Assembly (NCBI RefSeq): GCF_048571275.1
Contig: NZ_CP182357.1
Coordinates: 496,001 to 560,000, forward strand
DNA from: Marinarcus sediminis
GTDB taxonomy: Bacteria; Campylobacterota; Campylobacteria; Campylobacterales; Arcobacteraceae
Reading direction: 5' to 3'
Length of the DNA stretch: 64,000 nucleotides
The position numbers and the translations under genes are program-made. Each line of letters opens with the position of its first letter. The first letter of the stretch is position 1. The notes under the pieces are model-generated. The model did not search any database. It was given only the letters and a program-made list of their open reading frames with translations, and was not told the DNA's origin. This document shows, piece by piece, positions 44,138 through 52,243 of this stretch.

Positions 44138-45208
44138 TTATATATCATCAGCTTCTTTGACATAAGAGCCCAAGAATTTTATGCTCTCTTTGTGTTTTTC
44201 AAAGATTCCTTGAATGTTTTCATCACTTTTATGCCCATTAAAATCAATAAAAAATATTGAATTCCCTTCTACAATATGCGATTTAATTTTGGTTAAATTT
44301 ATCCCTGCTTTATCAAAATCAATCAAAAAATCAACCAACGCACCAGGGGTATTGGGTAATTTTGCCAAAATAGATGTTTTGTCATTGCCGCTGGCTGCAT
44401 TTTCAAAATCACTCACAATAAAAAATCGCGTTTTATTGTTGTCTTTATCTTCAATATTTTCAAACAATATTGGAAGATTGTACATTTTCGCACCCACATG
44501 AGAACAAATGGCCGCTGAATTTGGCTCAGCAAGTGCCAATTTTGCAGCTTTTGTAGTTGACTCAATAGGTATATGCTCCACTTCATCCAATCCAAAATTC
44601 TCTAAAAATCTGTGGCACTGCTCAAAAGCAATATCTTTTGAATAGATTCGTTTAATGTCACTGACTTTATCACACGTCGTTGCTAGGGTATGATGAATGT
44701 CTAAAATCACTTCTGCAATGATTTTTAAGTTATATTGACTCAAACAATTAATGGTATCGCTAACAATTCCATTTGAAGAGTTTTCTATAGGTATCACACC
44801 AAATCGTGCTTTTTTTGTGCTGACCTCTCGGAACACCCCTTTGATTGAACCAATCGATATATACGAACTCATTGCTCCAAATCGTGCTTCAGCAGCTTGG
44901 TGGGTAAAACTTCCATTGGGTCCTAAAAAAGCAATATTTTCAGGCAATTCCAAATTTCTAGATATGGCAAATATTTCTAAAAAGAGTGCTTCAATGGCAG
45001 CATTATTTAACAATCCTTTATTTTTTGCTTCCAGACGTTTAATGATCTCTTTTTCTCTTTCAGGTCGGTATATGGCGCCACCACTATTGGCTTTTACTAC
45101 CCCCACTTGATGAACAAGTTCCATTCGTTCATTTATTAAGTCTAAAAGTTTATCATCAATAACATCTAATTTATTTCTCAGTTCTTTTAAACCTTGCTCT
45201 TTATTCAT
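44138..45208 (-). CDS. pheA: Bifunctional chorismate mutase/prephenate dehydratase
   Basis: PheA converts chorismate to prephenate and then to phenylpyruvate for phenylalanine synthesis. The 356-residue protein has an N-terminal AroQ-type mutase (residues 1-90, LRNKLDVIDDKLLDLINERMELV). The dehydratase domain starts FLGPNGSFTHQAAE and includes GVIPIENSSNGIV and the catalytic NKTRFFIVSD. A C-terminal ACT domain (KTSILAKLPNTPGALVDFL) follows for feedback regulation. It overlaps the HAD gene by 4 bp upstream and precedes hisC. Confidence 0.96.
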   Translation of the reverse strand: MNKEQGLKELRNKLDVIDDKLLDLINERMELVHQVGVVKANSGGAIYRPEREKEIIKRLEAKNKGLLNNAAIEALFLEIFAISRNLELPENIAFLGPNGSFTHQAAEARFGAMSSYISIGSIKGVFREVSTKKARFGVIPIENSSNGIVSDTINCLSQYNLKIIAEVILDIHHTLATTCDKVSDIKRIYSKDIAFEQCHRFLENFGLDEVEHIPIESTTKAAKLALAEPNSAAICSHVGAKMYNLPILFENIEDKDNNKTRFFIVSDFENAASGNDKTSILAKLPNTPGALVDFLIDFDKAGINLTKIKSHIVEGNSIFFIDFNGHKSDENIQGIFEKHKESIKFLGSYVKEADDI

Positions 45209-45987
45209 ATTTCACCTTTACTGAAAAGTTCTAATACTTTACGCATATCTCGACAAATAGAGTCCGGTCGTTCCTCTTTTTTAAGTGTATGCAGTATTTC
45301 ATTTTCATCTTTAATTTTCCCACTTAATACCAAACAAGTTTGCATATTTAAGTTTTTTGCCCCAATCAAATCACCAATCATATCATCTGAAACAGTGGTA
45401 ATATCTTTAAAGTCCAATCCAATTAGCTCTCTGGCTTTATCATAAAAAGTAAAGCTGGGTTTTCCTACAACTTGATACTCTTTATTCACTGCAAACTTGA
45501 TCATTTGCATGATTGCACCCACACCAGGGTACCGTTTTTTATCTTTGGCATAAATTGAAGTCTCATGCATTCCTACAAGATTTTCAGCCTTAATTCCACA
45601 CTCAATCATCAAAGAGTAATCTTCATTGGTGTACTCTTTTTTAATGGATACAATCAACGCTTCTGGATTTTGGAAATCAAGTTCATACCCAAGTTCCACA
45701 ATTATTGCAAGAAATTCACTGCTTCCAAAGGCAGCAACTCTTTTTTGAGGAACCACTTTTGTCAAAAGAGAGAAAGGATCAATATAATTTTTTATATTTA
45801 ATCCTTTCTGTTTTAAATTATTTAAAAAAATCTCACTTTTTTCTTTGGTATTATTCGTAATGACAACATAAGGAATATTTTGAGTATTTAACGTATCAAT
45901 AAATTCACACGCTCCCGAAATAGGCATTCGTTCTAAATCATCAATCAACGTTCCTTGAACATCAATAAAAAATCCTCTCTTACTCAT
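45205..45987 (-). CDS. HAD-IIA family hydrolase-like protein with altered catalytic motif
   Basis: This 260-residue protein has the HAD class IIA (NagD-like) layout. Motif I reads FIDVQGTLID, motif II VITNNTKEKSE, motif III lies around GKPSFTFYDKA, and motif IV is VSDDMIGDLIGA. In motif I the second aspartate (DxD, the general acid/base) is glutamine (Asp9-Val-Gln11), although the nucleophile Asp9 and the motif IV aspartates remain. This may lower or change phosphatase activity. It lies between lysA (12-bp gap) and pheA (4-bp overlap), so it belongs to the amino-acid operon, but its substrate is unknown. Confidence 0.82.
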   Translation of the reverse strand: MSKRGFFIDVQGTLIDDLERMPISGACEFIDTLNTQNIPYVVITNNTKEKSEIFLNNLKQKGLNIKNYIDPFSLLTKVVPQKRVAAFGSSEFLAIIVELGYELDFQNPEALIVSIKKEYTNEDYSLMIECGIKAENLVGMHETSIYAKDKKRYPGVGAIMQMIKFAVNKEYQVVGKPSFTFYDKARELIGLDFKDITTVSDDMIGDLIGAKNLNMQTCLVLSGKIKDENEILHTLKKEERPDSICRDMRKVLELFSKGEI

Positions 45988-45999
45988 TTATACATCCTA

Positions 46000-47214
46000 T
46001 TAATTGTTTATAAACTCTTCTTCTAAGGCAATAATATCTTCAAAAGTTTCTCGTCTTCTGATCAATCGGTCTTGCCCATTTTCAATGGCAATTTCAGGTA
46101 CTTTCCCTCGGGTATTATAGTTACTTGACATTGTAAATCCATAAGCTCCAGCGCTGTAAATAGCAACTAAATCATTGTGTTGAGTTTTTGGTAATTTAAC
46201 ATTTTTGGCAAAGAAATCCCCACTTTCACAAATTGGTCCAACTAAATTACAATCTGAAAACTCTTGATTATCATTTAAAACTTCAATTCTGTGATATGCA
46301 TTATATAAAGCTGGTCTGATTAAATCATTCATCGCTCCATCAACGATAACAAATCTTTTATTTCCATTTACTTTTTCATACAAAACTTTTGTAACAAATA
46401 TTCCAGCATTTCCAACCATGAATTTTCCTGGTTCACAAATAATTGTAATATCAAGCCCAAACATGCTTTCTAAAATAGATTGTGCATACTCTTGTGTATC
46501 AATTAAAGTTTCATCTTTGTAAACAATACCAAGTCCTCCACCCACATCAACAAATGATAATTCAATGTTTATAGCTTTTAAATTTCTTACCAAATCAGTA
46601 ATGATTTTTACAGACTCTTTAATTGGTTGAAGTTGAGTAAGTTGAGAACCAATATGACAATGCATTCCAACTGGTTCTAAGTTTTCAGAATTTTTACATT
46701 GGATATACATTCTTTTTGCTGTATCAATATCAACTCCAAATTTATTTTCATGTAATCCTGTTGAAATATATGGATGTGTTAATGGGTCAATATTTGGATT
46801 TATTCTTATTGAAATTCTAGCTGTTTTCCCAAGTTCTTTGGCTATTAGTTCAACTCTATTTAACTCAGCATCACTTTCAACATTTATCATTAAAATATCA
46901 AATTCAAGTGCTTGTTTTATCTCTTCATCAATTTTTCCAACACCAGAAAAAATGATTTTATAAGGAGGAATCCCCACTTTTAAAGCACGTTTTACTTCAC
47001 CAATACTAACACAATCAGCACCAGCTCCAAGGTTTGCTAAATGTTTAATAACACTTAAATTTGAATTTGCTTTTACTGCATATGCAATAAGTGATTTTCT
47101 AGCTTTAAAAGCACCCTTTAACTCTTCATATTGTTTTGTAATATGGTCAAAATCGTAAACATAATATGGTGTTTGATATTTGTTTGCTAACTCTTTAAAA
47201 TTTATACTCATCAT
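46000..47214 (-). CDS. lysA: Diaminopimelate decarboxylase
   Basis: LysA decarboxylates meso-diaminopimelate to lysine. The 404-residue PLP enzyme has the cofactor lysine in SLIAYAVKANSNLSVIKHL near residue 48, the glycine-rich phosphate loop FVDVGGGLGIVY, ICEPGKFMVGNAG, and the C-terminal GPICESGDFFAKN and GAYGFTMSSNYN that hold the catalytic Cys/Tyr. A second in-frame ATG follows the first directly. It starts a minus-strand unit lysA-HAD-pheA-hisC-dxs after the terminator of the glycolysis-fabI operon. Confidence 0.96.
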   Translation of the reverse strand: MMSINFKELANKYQTPYYVYDFDHITKQYEELKGAFKARKSLIAYAVKANSNLSVIKHLANLGAGADCVSIGEVKRALKVGIPPYKIIFSGVGKIDEEIKQALEFDILMINVESDAELNRVELIAKELGKTARISIRINPNIDPLTHPYISTGLHENKFGVDIDTAKRMYIQCKNSENLEPVGMHCHIGSQLTQLQPIKESVKIITDLVRNLKAINIELSFVDVGGGLGIVYKDETLIDTQEYAQSILESMFGLDITIICEPGKFMVGNAGIFVTKVLYEKVNGNKRFVIVDGAMNDLIRPALYNAYHRIEVLNDNQEFSDCNLVGPICESGDFFAKNVKLPKTQHNDLVAIYSAGAYGFTMSSNYNTRGKVPEIAIENGQDRLIRRRETFEDIIALEEEFINN

Positions 47215-47294
47215 TATAATTATCCTATATTTAAAATCTTAATTTAAAATTTCATTAAATTTAAAAGTAAGATTTTGAGTGAAATTCAAGGCAG

Positions 47295-47339
47295 TGAAAA
47301 AATTCAGACACTCTTTTACTTCATGTCTGAATTTTTTCA
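47295..47339. terminator. Strong bidirectional terminator after fabI
   Basis: A perfect 16-bp stem (47295-47310 with 47324-47339, core AATTCAGACA) with a 13-base loop has runs of A on one arm and T on the other, so it works in either direction. It separates the gap-pgk-tpiA-fabI unit from lysA. Confidence 0.8.
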
Positions 47340-47376
47340 ACAACGCAGAAATTCGCCAAAAACGTATGCTTTATAG

Positions 47377-48201
47377 TTACTTTTCACCATTCCATGCGAT
47401 AGAAGGTTTTCCCTCTTCATCAAATTCAACTGCTGGCATTCCCATGATATTAAATCCAGCATCCACATAGTGAATTTCACCCGTTACTGCACTGCTTAAG
47501 TCACTCAATAAATACATACCAGAGTTTCCAACTTCATCAATAGTTACATTCTTTTTAAGTGGTGAATGCGCTTCATTCCATTTTAACATGAATCTGAAAT
47601 CACCAATTCCAGCTGCAGCCAGTGTTTTAATAGGACCTGCAGAAATTGCATTGACTCGGCAACCATCTTTTCCTAAATCTTCAGCAAGATATTTTGTTGT
47701 CATCTCTAAAGCTGCTTTTGCTACACCCATAAGGTTATAATTAGGGATGTATTTTACTCCACCATAATATGAGAGGGTAAGGATTGAAGCATTTTGACTT
47801 AAAAGAGGTTTTAACTCTCGTGTAATTTCAATTAAAGAGTAAACCGAAACATCCATAGCAATATCAAAGGCATTTTTAGAAATATCATAAAATCTTCCAG
47901 AAAGTCCCTCTTTAGGAGCAAAAGCAATTGAGTGAACAATAAAATCAATCTCTCCTAAATCTTTTTCTAATGAAACTTTTAGCGCTTTAATCTCTTCTAG
48001 ATTTGATACGTCACACGGATAAACCAAATTTTCACTCCCAAACTCTGCTGCAATTGGTTCAACTCTTTTCTTTAACGCATCATTCAAATATGTAAATGCA
48101 ATTTGAGCCCCTTGCGCGGCACATGCTTTTGCAATCCCATATGCAATAGACTTGTTGTTCGCAACTCCTAAAATAACCCCTTTTTTACCCTTCATTAACA
48201 T
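47377..48201 (-). CDS. fabI: Enoyl-[acyl-carrier-protein] reductase (NADH)
   Basis: FabI reduces enoyl-ACP in the last step of each fatty-acid elongation cycle and is the target of triclosan. The 274-residue short-chain dehydrogenase-type protein has the nucleotide loop GVANNKSIAYGIAKACAAQG near residue 13 and the Tyr/Lys catalytic pair of this family in YYGGVKYIPNYNLMGVAKAAL. The later RVNAISAGPIKTLAA segment is also conserved. It is the last gene of gap-pgk-tpiA-fabI, one base after tpiA. Confidence 0.96.
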   Translation of the reverse strand: MLMKGKKGVILGVANNKSIAYGIAKACAAQGAQIAFTYLNDALKKRVEPIAAEFGSENLVYPCDVSNLEEIKALKVSLEKDLGEIDFIVHSIAFAPKEGLSGRFYDISKNAFDIAMDVSVYSLIEITRELKPLLSQNASILTLSYYGGVKYIPNYNLMGVAKAALEMTTKYLAEDLGKDGCRVNAISAGPIKTLAAAGIGDFRFMLKWNEAHSPLKKNVTIDEVGNSGMYLLSDLSSAVTGEIHYVDAGFNIMGMPAVEFDEEGKPSIAWNGEK

Positions 48202-48202
48202 A

Positions 48203-48913
48203 TTATAACTCCTTTGTTGTTTCTATAATTTTTATAAAGTCTTCTGCAACCCAACTTGCCGTTCCAATTAATGCTCCATCGACATTGGGTATAGCACAAA
48301 TTTTTTCTATGTTGCCAAAATTGACACTTCCCCCATAAAGCAGTGGTTTGTTGATCTCTTTTTTAATGGCATTGTGAATGTTTGAAATATCTTCAACCGT
48401 TGCCGTTACTCCTGTACCAATGGCCCAAACAGGTTCATAGGCAAGAATCAATTTGTCGTATGTGGTATCTATTCCTACAAGTTGTTCCCAAAGATACTCC
48501 AATGTCGATTGAAGTCCTTGTTCTTTTACCTCTAAAGGTTCACCAATACAGTAGATGATTTTGTATCCCAACTCTTTAAAATATTGAAATTTTTGTGCAA
48601 TGGCTTCTTGCGTTTCACCTAAAATATGTCGTCTTTCACTGTGCCCAATTAAAATGGTTTTGATAAAAAACTCATCAAGTTGTTCAGTTCCAATTTCTCC
48701 CGTGAATGATCCCTTTTTAGTCGGATATGCATTTTGTACACCTATTGACAAATTTAAAACGGTTTCATACTCATCAAGAGAGGTTGCGGTAGGGAAAATA
48801 TAGACTTCACTGGTACTGTTTGTTTTTAAATAGTTATTCACCAAGGAGATATATTTGGCTGTTGAGGCACGGGTATGATTGGTTTTAAAGTTTGCTGCAA
48901 TAATTGGCATCAA
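48203..48913 (-). CDS. tpiA: Triosephosphate isomerase
   Basis: TpiA interconverts dihydroxyacetone phosphate and glyceraldehyde-3-phosphate. The 236-residue barrel has the N-terminal IIAANFKTNHT (here Lys is the substrate-binding lysine), the electrophilic histidine in ILIGHSERRHI near residue 90, and the catalytic glutamate in AYEPVWAIGTGVTAT near 160. The C-terminal phosphate loop is YGGSVN. It overlaps pgk by 4 bp. Confidence 0.97.
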   Translation of the reverse strand: MMPIIAANFKTNHTRASTAKYISLVNNYLKTNSTSEVYIFPTATSLDEYETVLNLSIGVQNAYPTKKGSFTGEIGTEQLDEFFIKTILIGHSERRHILGETQEAIAQKFQYFKELGYKIIYCIGEPLEVKEQGLQSTLEYLWEQLVGIDTTYDKLILAYEPVWAIGTGVTATVEDISNIHNAIKKEINKPLLYGGSVNFGNIEKICAIPNVDGALIGTASWVAEDFIKIIETTKEL

Positions 48914-50109
48914 TCTTCCTCAATCACAAGAGCTTTAACACCCGGCAAAACTTTTCCCTCAATCAACTCCAATGACGCTCCACCCCCAGTGCTGATAAAT
49001 GTCATTTCATCTTCATCGCCAGTAAGTCGTACCAAATCTGCTGTATCTCCACCACCTACAACTGTCGTGGCATACGAAGAGGCAACGGCATGAGAAATTT
49101 TGGCACTTCCTTTAGCAAATTTATCCATTTCATACACCCCCATTGGTCCATTCCAAAGAATGGTATGTGCATCTTCAAGCGCTTGCGAAAACAGCATCGC
49201 TGATGCTGGGCCAATATCCAATCCCATCCAATTTTTTGGAATCTCTTGAACCGTTGTTGGTTTTGCGAAAGCCTCTTTGTCAAAAGATTCAGCCGCAACC
49301 ACATCAACTGGTAAATAAAATTTCACTCCCAAAGCTTTTGCCTCTTCCATGATTTTTAACGCTTCTGGTATTAGATGATCTTCAACCAATGAACGACCCA
49401 CTTCATGACCTAAGGCTTTTAAGAAAGTAAATGCCATTCCTCCACCAATGATAATTTTGTCCACTTTAGGAACCAAGTTATGCAACGCTTCCAATTTCCC
49501 AGAAACTTTACTTCCCCCAACAATTGAAACAAATGGTCTTTTGGGATTATGTACGATATGATGAAAAAATTGAATCTCTTTGGCCAATAAAAACCCTGCT
49601 GCTTTTGAATCTTTATCAAAATATTTGGTAATACCTTCTACAGAAGAGTGCGCACGATGAGAGACTCCAAAAGCGTCATTGATATAAATATCTGCCATTG
49701 AAGCGAGTTTTTTAGAAAACTCTTCATCATTTTTGGTTTCACCTTTGTTGTATCTCAAATTTTCTAACAGTAAAATTTCACCCTGTTTTAAATTTTTTGC
49801 CAATTCCAATGTGTCGTTTTGAACCACATTTTTTGCCATAATAATCTCTTGTTTAAGCAAGGTGTGTAATCTTTTTGCAATGGGTTTTAACGAATATTTC
49901 TCTTCAAATGGCTCAGTAGGTCTTCCAAAATGAGAGGCTAATATAACAGAACAGTCATGGTCAATACAATATCTGATTGTATTTAACGCACTTCGAATTC
50001 TTCGGTCATCTGTAATGTTACTGTATTCATCCATTGGAACATTAAAATCACATCTGATAAATATTTTTTTACCGGTGATATTAATATTTTTAATCTCTTG
50101 TAATTTCAT
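48910..50109 (-). CDS. pgk: Phosphoglycerate kinase
   Basis: Pgk interconverts 1,3-bisphosphoglycerate and 3-phosphoglycerate with ADP/ATP. The 399-residue protein has the N-terminal KIFIRCDFNVPMDE, the substrate segment SHFGRPTEP, the hinge region NDAFGVSHRAHSSVEG, and the C-terminal nucleotide-binding VVGGGDTADLVR and STGGGASLELIEG. It lies between gap (8-bp gap) and tpiA. Confidence 0.97.
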   Translation of the reverse strand: MKLQEIKNINITGKKIFIRCDFNVPMDEYSNITDDRRIRSALNTIRYCIDHDCSVILASHFGRPTEPFEEKYSLKPIAKRLHTLLKQEIIMAKNVVQNDTLELAKNLKQGEILLLENLRYNKGETKNDEEFSKKLASMADIYINDAFGVSHRAHSSVEGITKYFDKDSKAAGFLLAKEIQFFHHIVHNPKRPFVSIVGGSKVSGKLEALHNLVPKVDKIIIGGGMAFTFLKALGHEVGRSLVEDHLIPEALKIMEEAKALGVKFYLPVDVVAAESFDKEAFAKPTTVQEIPKNWMGLDIGPASAMLFSQALEDAHTILWNGPMGVYEMDKFAKGSAKISHAVASSYATTVVGGGDTADLVRLTGDEDEMTFISTGGGASLELIEGKVLPGVKALVIEED

Positions 50110-50117
50110 TCTTTCCC

Positions 50118-51116
50118 TTATTTATTTGCTACGTAAACAGCCATATCAATCAATCTTGACGAGTATCCCCACTCATTGTCATACCAAGTCATTACTTTAA
50201 TCATATTTCCTGCTACTACTTGTGTTAAATCTGTAGCAATAATCGTTGAGTGTGTGTCTCCAATTAAATCTGAAGATACTTTCATCTCATTGTCCACAGC
50301 AACAATAAAAGGAAGCTCTTTTGCTTTTGCTTCAAACAGTGCATTGAGTTCCTCTTTGGTGGTATCTTTTTTTACAATCACATTTAAATCTACCATTGAC
50401 ACGTTTGGTGTTGGAACTCTCACACTTTGCCCATGCAATTTTCCATCAAGTTGTGGCATAACAAGTTTCATCGCTTTTGCAGCACCCGTAGTTGTAGGAA
50501 TCATATTCATAGCAGCAGCTCTGGCTCTTCTTTTGTCAGATTTATGTTTGACATCTAAAATATTTTGATCATTGGTGTATGAGTGAATGGTTGTCATTAA
50601 CCCTTTTTCAATTCCAAATGCATCGTCAATAATTTTAGCTACTGGTCCCAAACAATTGGTTGTACAAGAAGCATTTGAAATGATTGTTTCACCTTTATAC
50701 TCTTTCTCATTTACTCCCAAAACAAACGTAGGCGTATTGTCTTTTGCAGGTGCAGACATGACCACTTTTTTTGCACCGTTATCCAAATAGACTTGTGCTT
50801 TTTCTAAAGTTAAATACGCACCCGTACACTCTAAAACAATTTCAGCCCCACAATCTTTAGTAAAAGTCAACTCTTTTGCATCTCTTGTATTGTATAATTT
50901 TGCTTTGACTTTTCCTATGGTGACATATCCATTTTCCACTTTTACTTCTTCGTTAAATGTCCCATGCACTGTATCATATTTTGTTAAGTACTCAAGCATA
51001 TCAATACTTGATGTATCATTTATGGCAACTAATTCTACATCGTCCCTTTTAGAGATAATTCTAGCAACACATCTTCCAATTCTTCCAAAACCATTAATTG
51101 CAACTTTTACAGCCAT
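50118..51116 (-). CDS. gap: Glyceraldehyde-3-phosphate dehydrogenase, type I
   Basis: Gap oxidises glyceraldehyde-3-phosphate with NAD. The 332-residue protein has the Rossmann opening VAINGFGRIGRCVARI, the catalytic cysteine in SNASCTTNCLGPVAK near residue 152, the active-site histidine in TTIHSYTNDQ, and WYDNEWGYSSRL at the C-terminus. First gene of the triose operon, with a promoter in the gap shared with nadD. Confidence 0.97.
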   Translation of the reverse strand: MAVKVAINGFGRIGRCVARIISKRDDVELVAINDTSSIDMLEYLTKYDTVHGTFNEEVKVENGYVTIGKVKAKLYNTRDAKELTFTKDCGAEIVLECTGAYLTLEKAQVYLDNGAKKVVMSAPAKDNTPTFVLGVNEKEYKGETIISNASCTTNCLGPVAKIIDDAFGIEKGLMTTIHSYTNDQNILDVKHKSDKRRARAAAMNMIPTTTGAAKAMKLVMPQLDGKLHGQSVRVPTPNVSMVDLNVIVKKDTTKEELNALFEAKAKELPFIVAVDNEMKVSSDLIGDTHSTIIATDLTQVVAGNMIKVMTWYDNEWGYSSRLIDMAVYVANK

Positions 51117-51168
51117 TGTTTCCCTTTATTAGATTATTAAAATTTTCGTTATTTTATCTAAATATTGC

Positions 51169-51174
51169 TATAAT
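51169..51174 (+). promoter_or_regulatory. -10 box of the nadD promoter within a divergent promoter region
   Basis: TATAAT on the plus strand lies 34 bp before the nadD start. The same AT-rich stretch read on the minus strand (TATATT/TATTAT) can serve gap, so the two promoters appear to overlap or abut. Confidence 0.45.
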
Positions 51175-51207
51175 ATAATTTAAGTAAATGTCGTGAGGTA
51201 ATTCTAA

Positions 51208-51759
51208 TTGAAAATAGCAATATTTGGTGGTAGTTTTGACCCTCCGCACATTGGTCATGAAGCTATTGTAAAAGAAGCTTTGAAAACTTTAGATATTGAC
51301 AAACTGTGTATCGTTCCCACTTTTTTAAATCCATTTAAAAAAACATTTTTTTTAGATGCCCCAATAAGGTTGGATTTACTCAAAAAACTTTTTGCCTCGT
51401 ATAAAAAAGTTGAAATTTGTGAATATGAAGTCTCTCAACAAAAAGCAGTCTATACCATAGAAACGGTCAAATATTTACAACAATTGTACAGATGTGAAAA
51501 AATATATCTCATTATTGGTGAAGACAATTTACAGAAGTTACACTTATGGAAATTCTATGAAGAGTTAAAGCAGTGTGTTGAATTTGTTATCGCATTGAGA
51601 GAAGGTTACAGTCAAGGAAATGATTTATTAAAAGGATTAAAAACCTTGAATATTAATGTTCCAATCAGTTCTACAAGCATCAGAGACACATTTGATTTGT
51701 CCTTGATTCCAGAAACAATAAAAAAACAAGTGAAAGAGATTTTGCAAAAAGGTGAATAA
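51208..51759 (+). CDS. nadD: Nicotinate-nucleotide adenylyltransferase
   Basis: NadD adenylates nicotinate mononucleotide in NAD synthesis. The 183-residue protein starts with a TTG (51208, preceded by GAGGTAA) at KIAIFGGSFDPPHIGHEAIV, the nucleotidyltransferase HxGH motif. The C-terminal ISSTSIRD motif is also present. It is followed 3 bp later by rsfS, the common nadD-rsfS pair. Diverges from gap. Confidence 0.96.
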   Translation: MKIAIFGGSFDPPHIGHEAIVKEALKTLDIDKLCIVPTFLNPFKKTFFLDAPIRLDLLKKLFASYKKVEICEYEVSQQKAVYTIETVKYLQQLYRCEKIYLIIGEDNLQKLHLWKFYEELKQCVEFVIALREGYSQGNDLLKGLKTLNINVPISSTSIRDTFDLSLIPETIKKQVKEILQKGE

Positions 51760-51762
51760 AAA

Positions 51763-52089
51763 TTGAAAAAAACAATCGACAAAATTCTAAAAGTGTTAGA
51801 TGAAAAAAAAGCGGAAAATATTGAAGTCTTAGATTTAAAAGAGAAAGATTATATGGTGGATTATGTGGTAGTTGCTACAACGTTAAATGCCAGACATGGA
51901 GCATCACTGTTAAACTTTTTAAAAGATGAACTCAAACCTGCAGGTGAACAATTCATTCGAGTCGATGAAGATGAAGATTGGACAGTGATTGATTTAGGTG
52001 ACACATTGATTCACTTGATGAGTGAAAAATACAGAACAAAATATACCATTGAAGAGTTTTTAAAAGAGATTCCCAAAAAACAAGCATAA
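51763..52089 (+). CDS. rsfS: Ribosome silencing factor RsfS
   Basis: RsfS binds ribosomal protein uL14 and prevents subunit joining in starvation. The 108-residue protein has the family pattern KAENIEVLDLKEKDYMVDYVVVAT, then the helix NARHGASLLNFLKDELK and the DWTVIDLGDTLIHLMSEKYR strand pair. Start is TTG at 51763, in line with nadD. A long hairpin (52071-52103) spans its stop codon but lacks a T-run. Confidence 0.93.
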   Translation: MKKTIDKILKVLDEKKAENIEVLDLKEKDYMVDYVVVATTLNARHGASLLNFLKDELKPAGEQFIRVDEDEDWTVIDLGDTLIHLMSEKYRTKYTIEEFLKEIPKKQA

Positions 52090-52108
52090 GCTGTTTTTTG
52101 GGAAGAAG

Positions 52109-52243
52109 TTATTTCGATTGAGAAATACCTTCTCCTCTTAAAAGTTTATTATAATTTCCTGCTGCATCTTGTGCTCCACCTCTAAATCCCGTTACAAGTG
52201 AAAATATGACAACGAGGGCGAATAACAATAAAAACCACTTCAT
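52109..52243 (-). CDS. 44-residue membrane or secreted peptide coupled to argS
   Basis: An ATG at 52243 overlaps the argS stop codon (TAATG) and is preceded by GGAGG. The frame runs 44 codons, beginning MKWFLLLFALVVIFSLVTGF, then a Gly/Asn/Arg-rich tail ending in SQSK and TAA at 52109. Residues 3-19 form a hydrophobic helix, either a membrane anchor or a signal peptide. The perfect translational coupling supports a real gene. No family recognised. Confidence 0.65.
   Translation of the reverse strand: MKWFLLLFALVVIFSLVTGFRGGAQDAAGNYNKLLRGEGISQSK

Noticed and set aside
52071..52103. Long hairpin at the rsfS stop as an intrinsic terminator
   Set aside because: The 12-bp stem (TCCCAAAAAACA/TGTTTTTTGGGA) is not followed by a T-run on either strand, so termination is doubtful.
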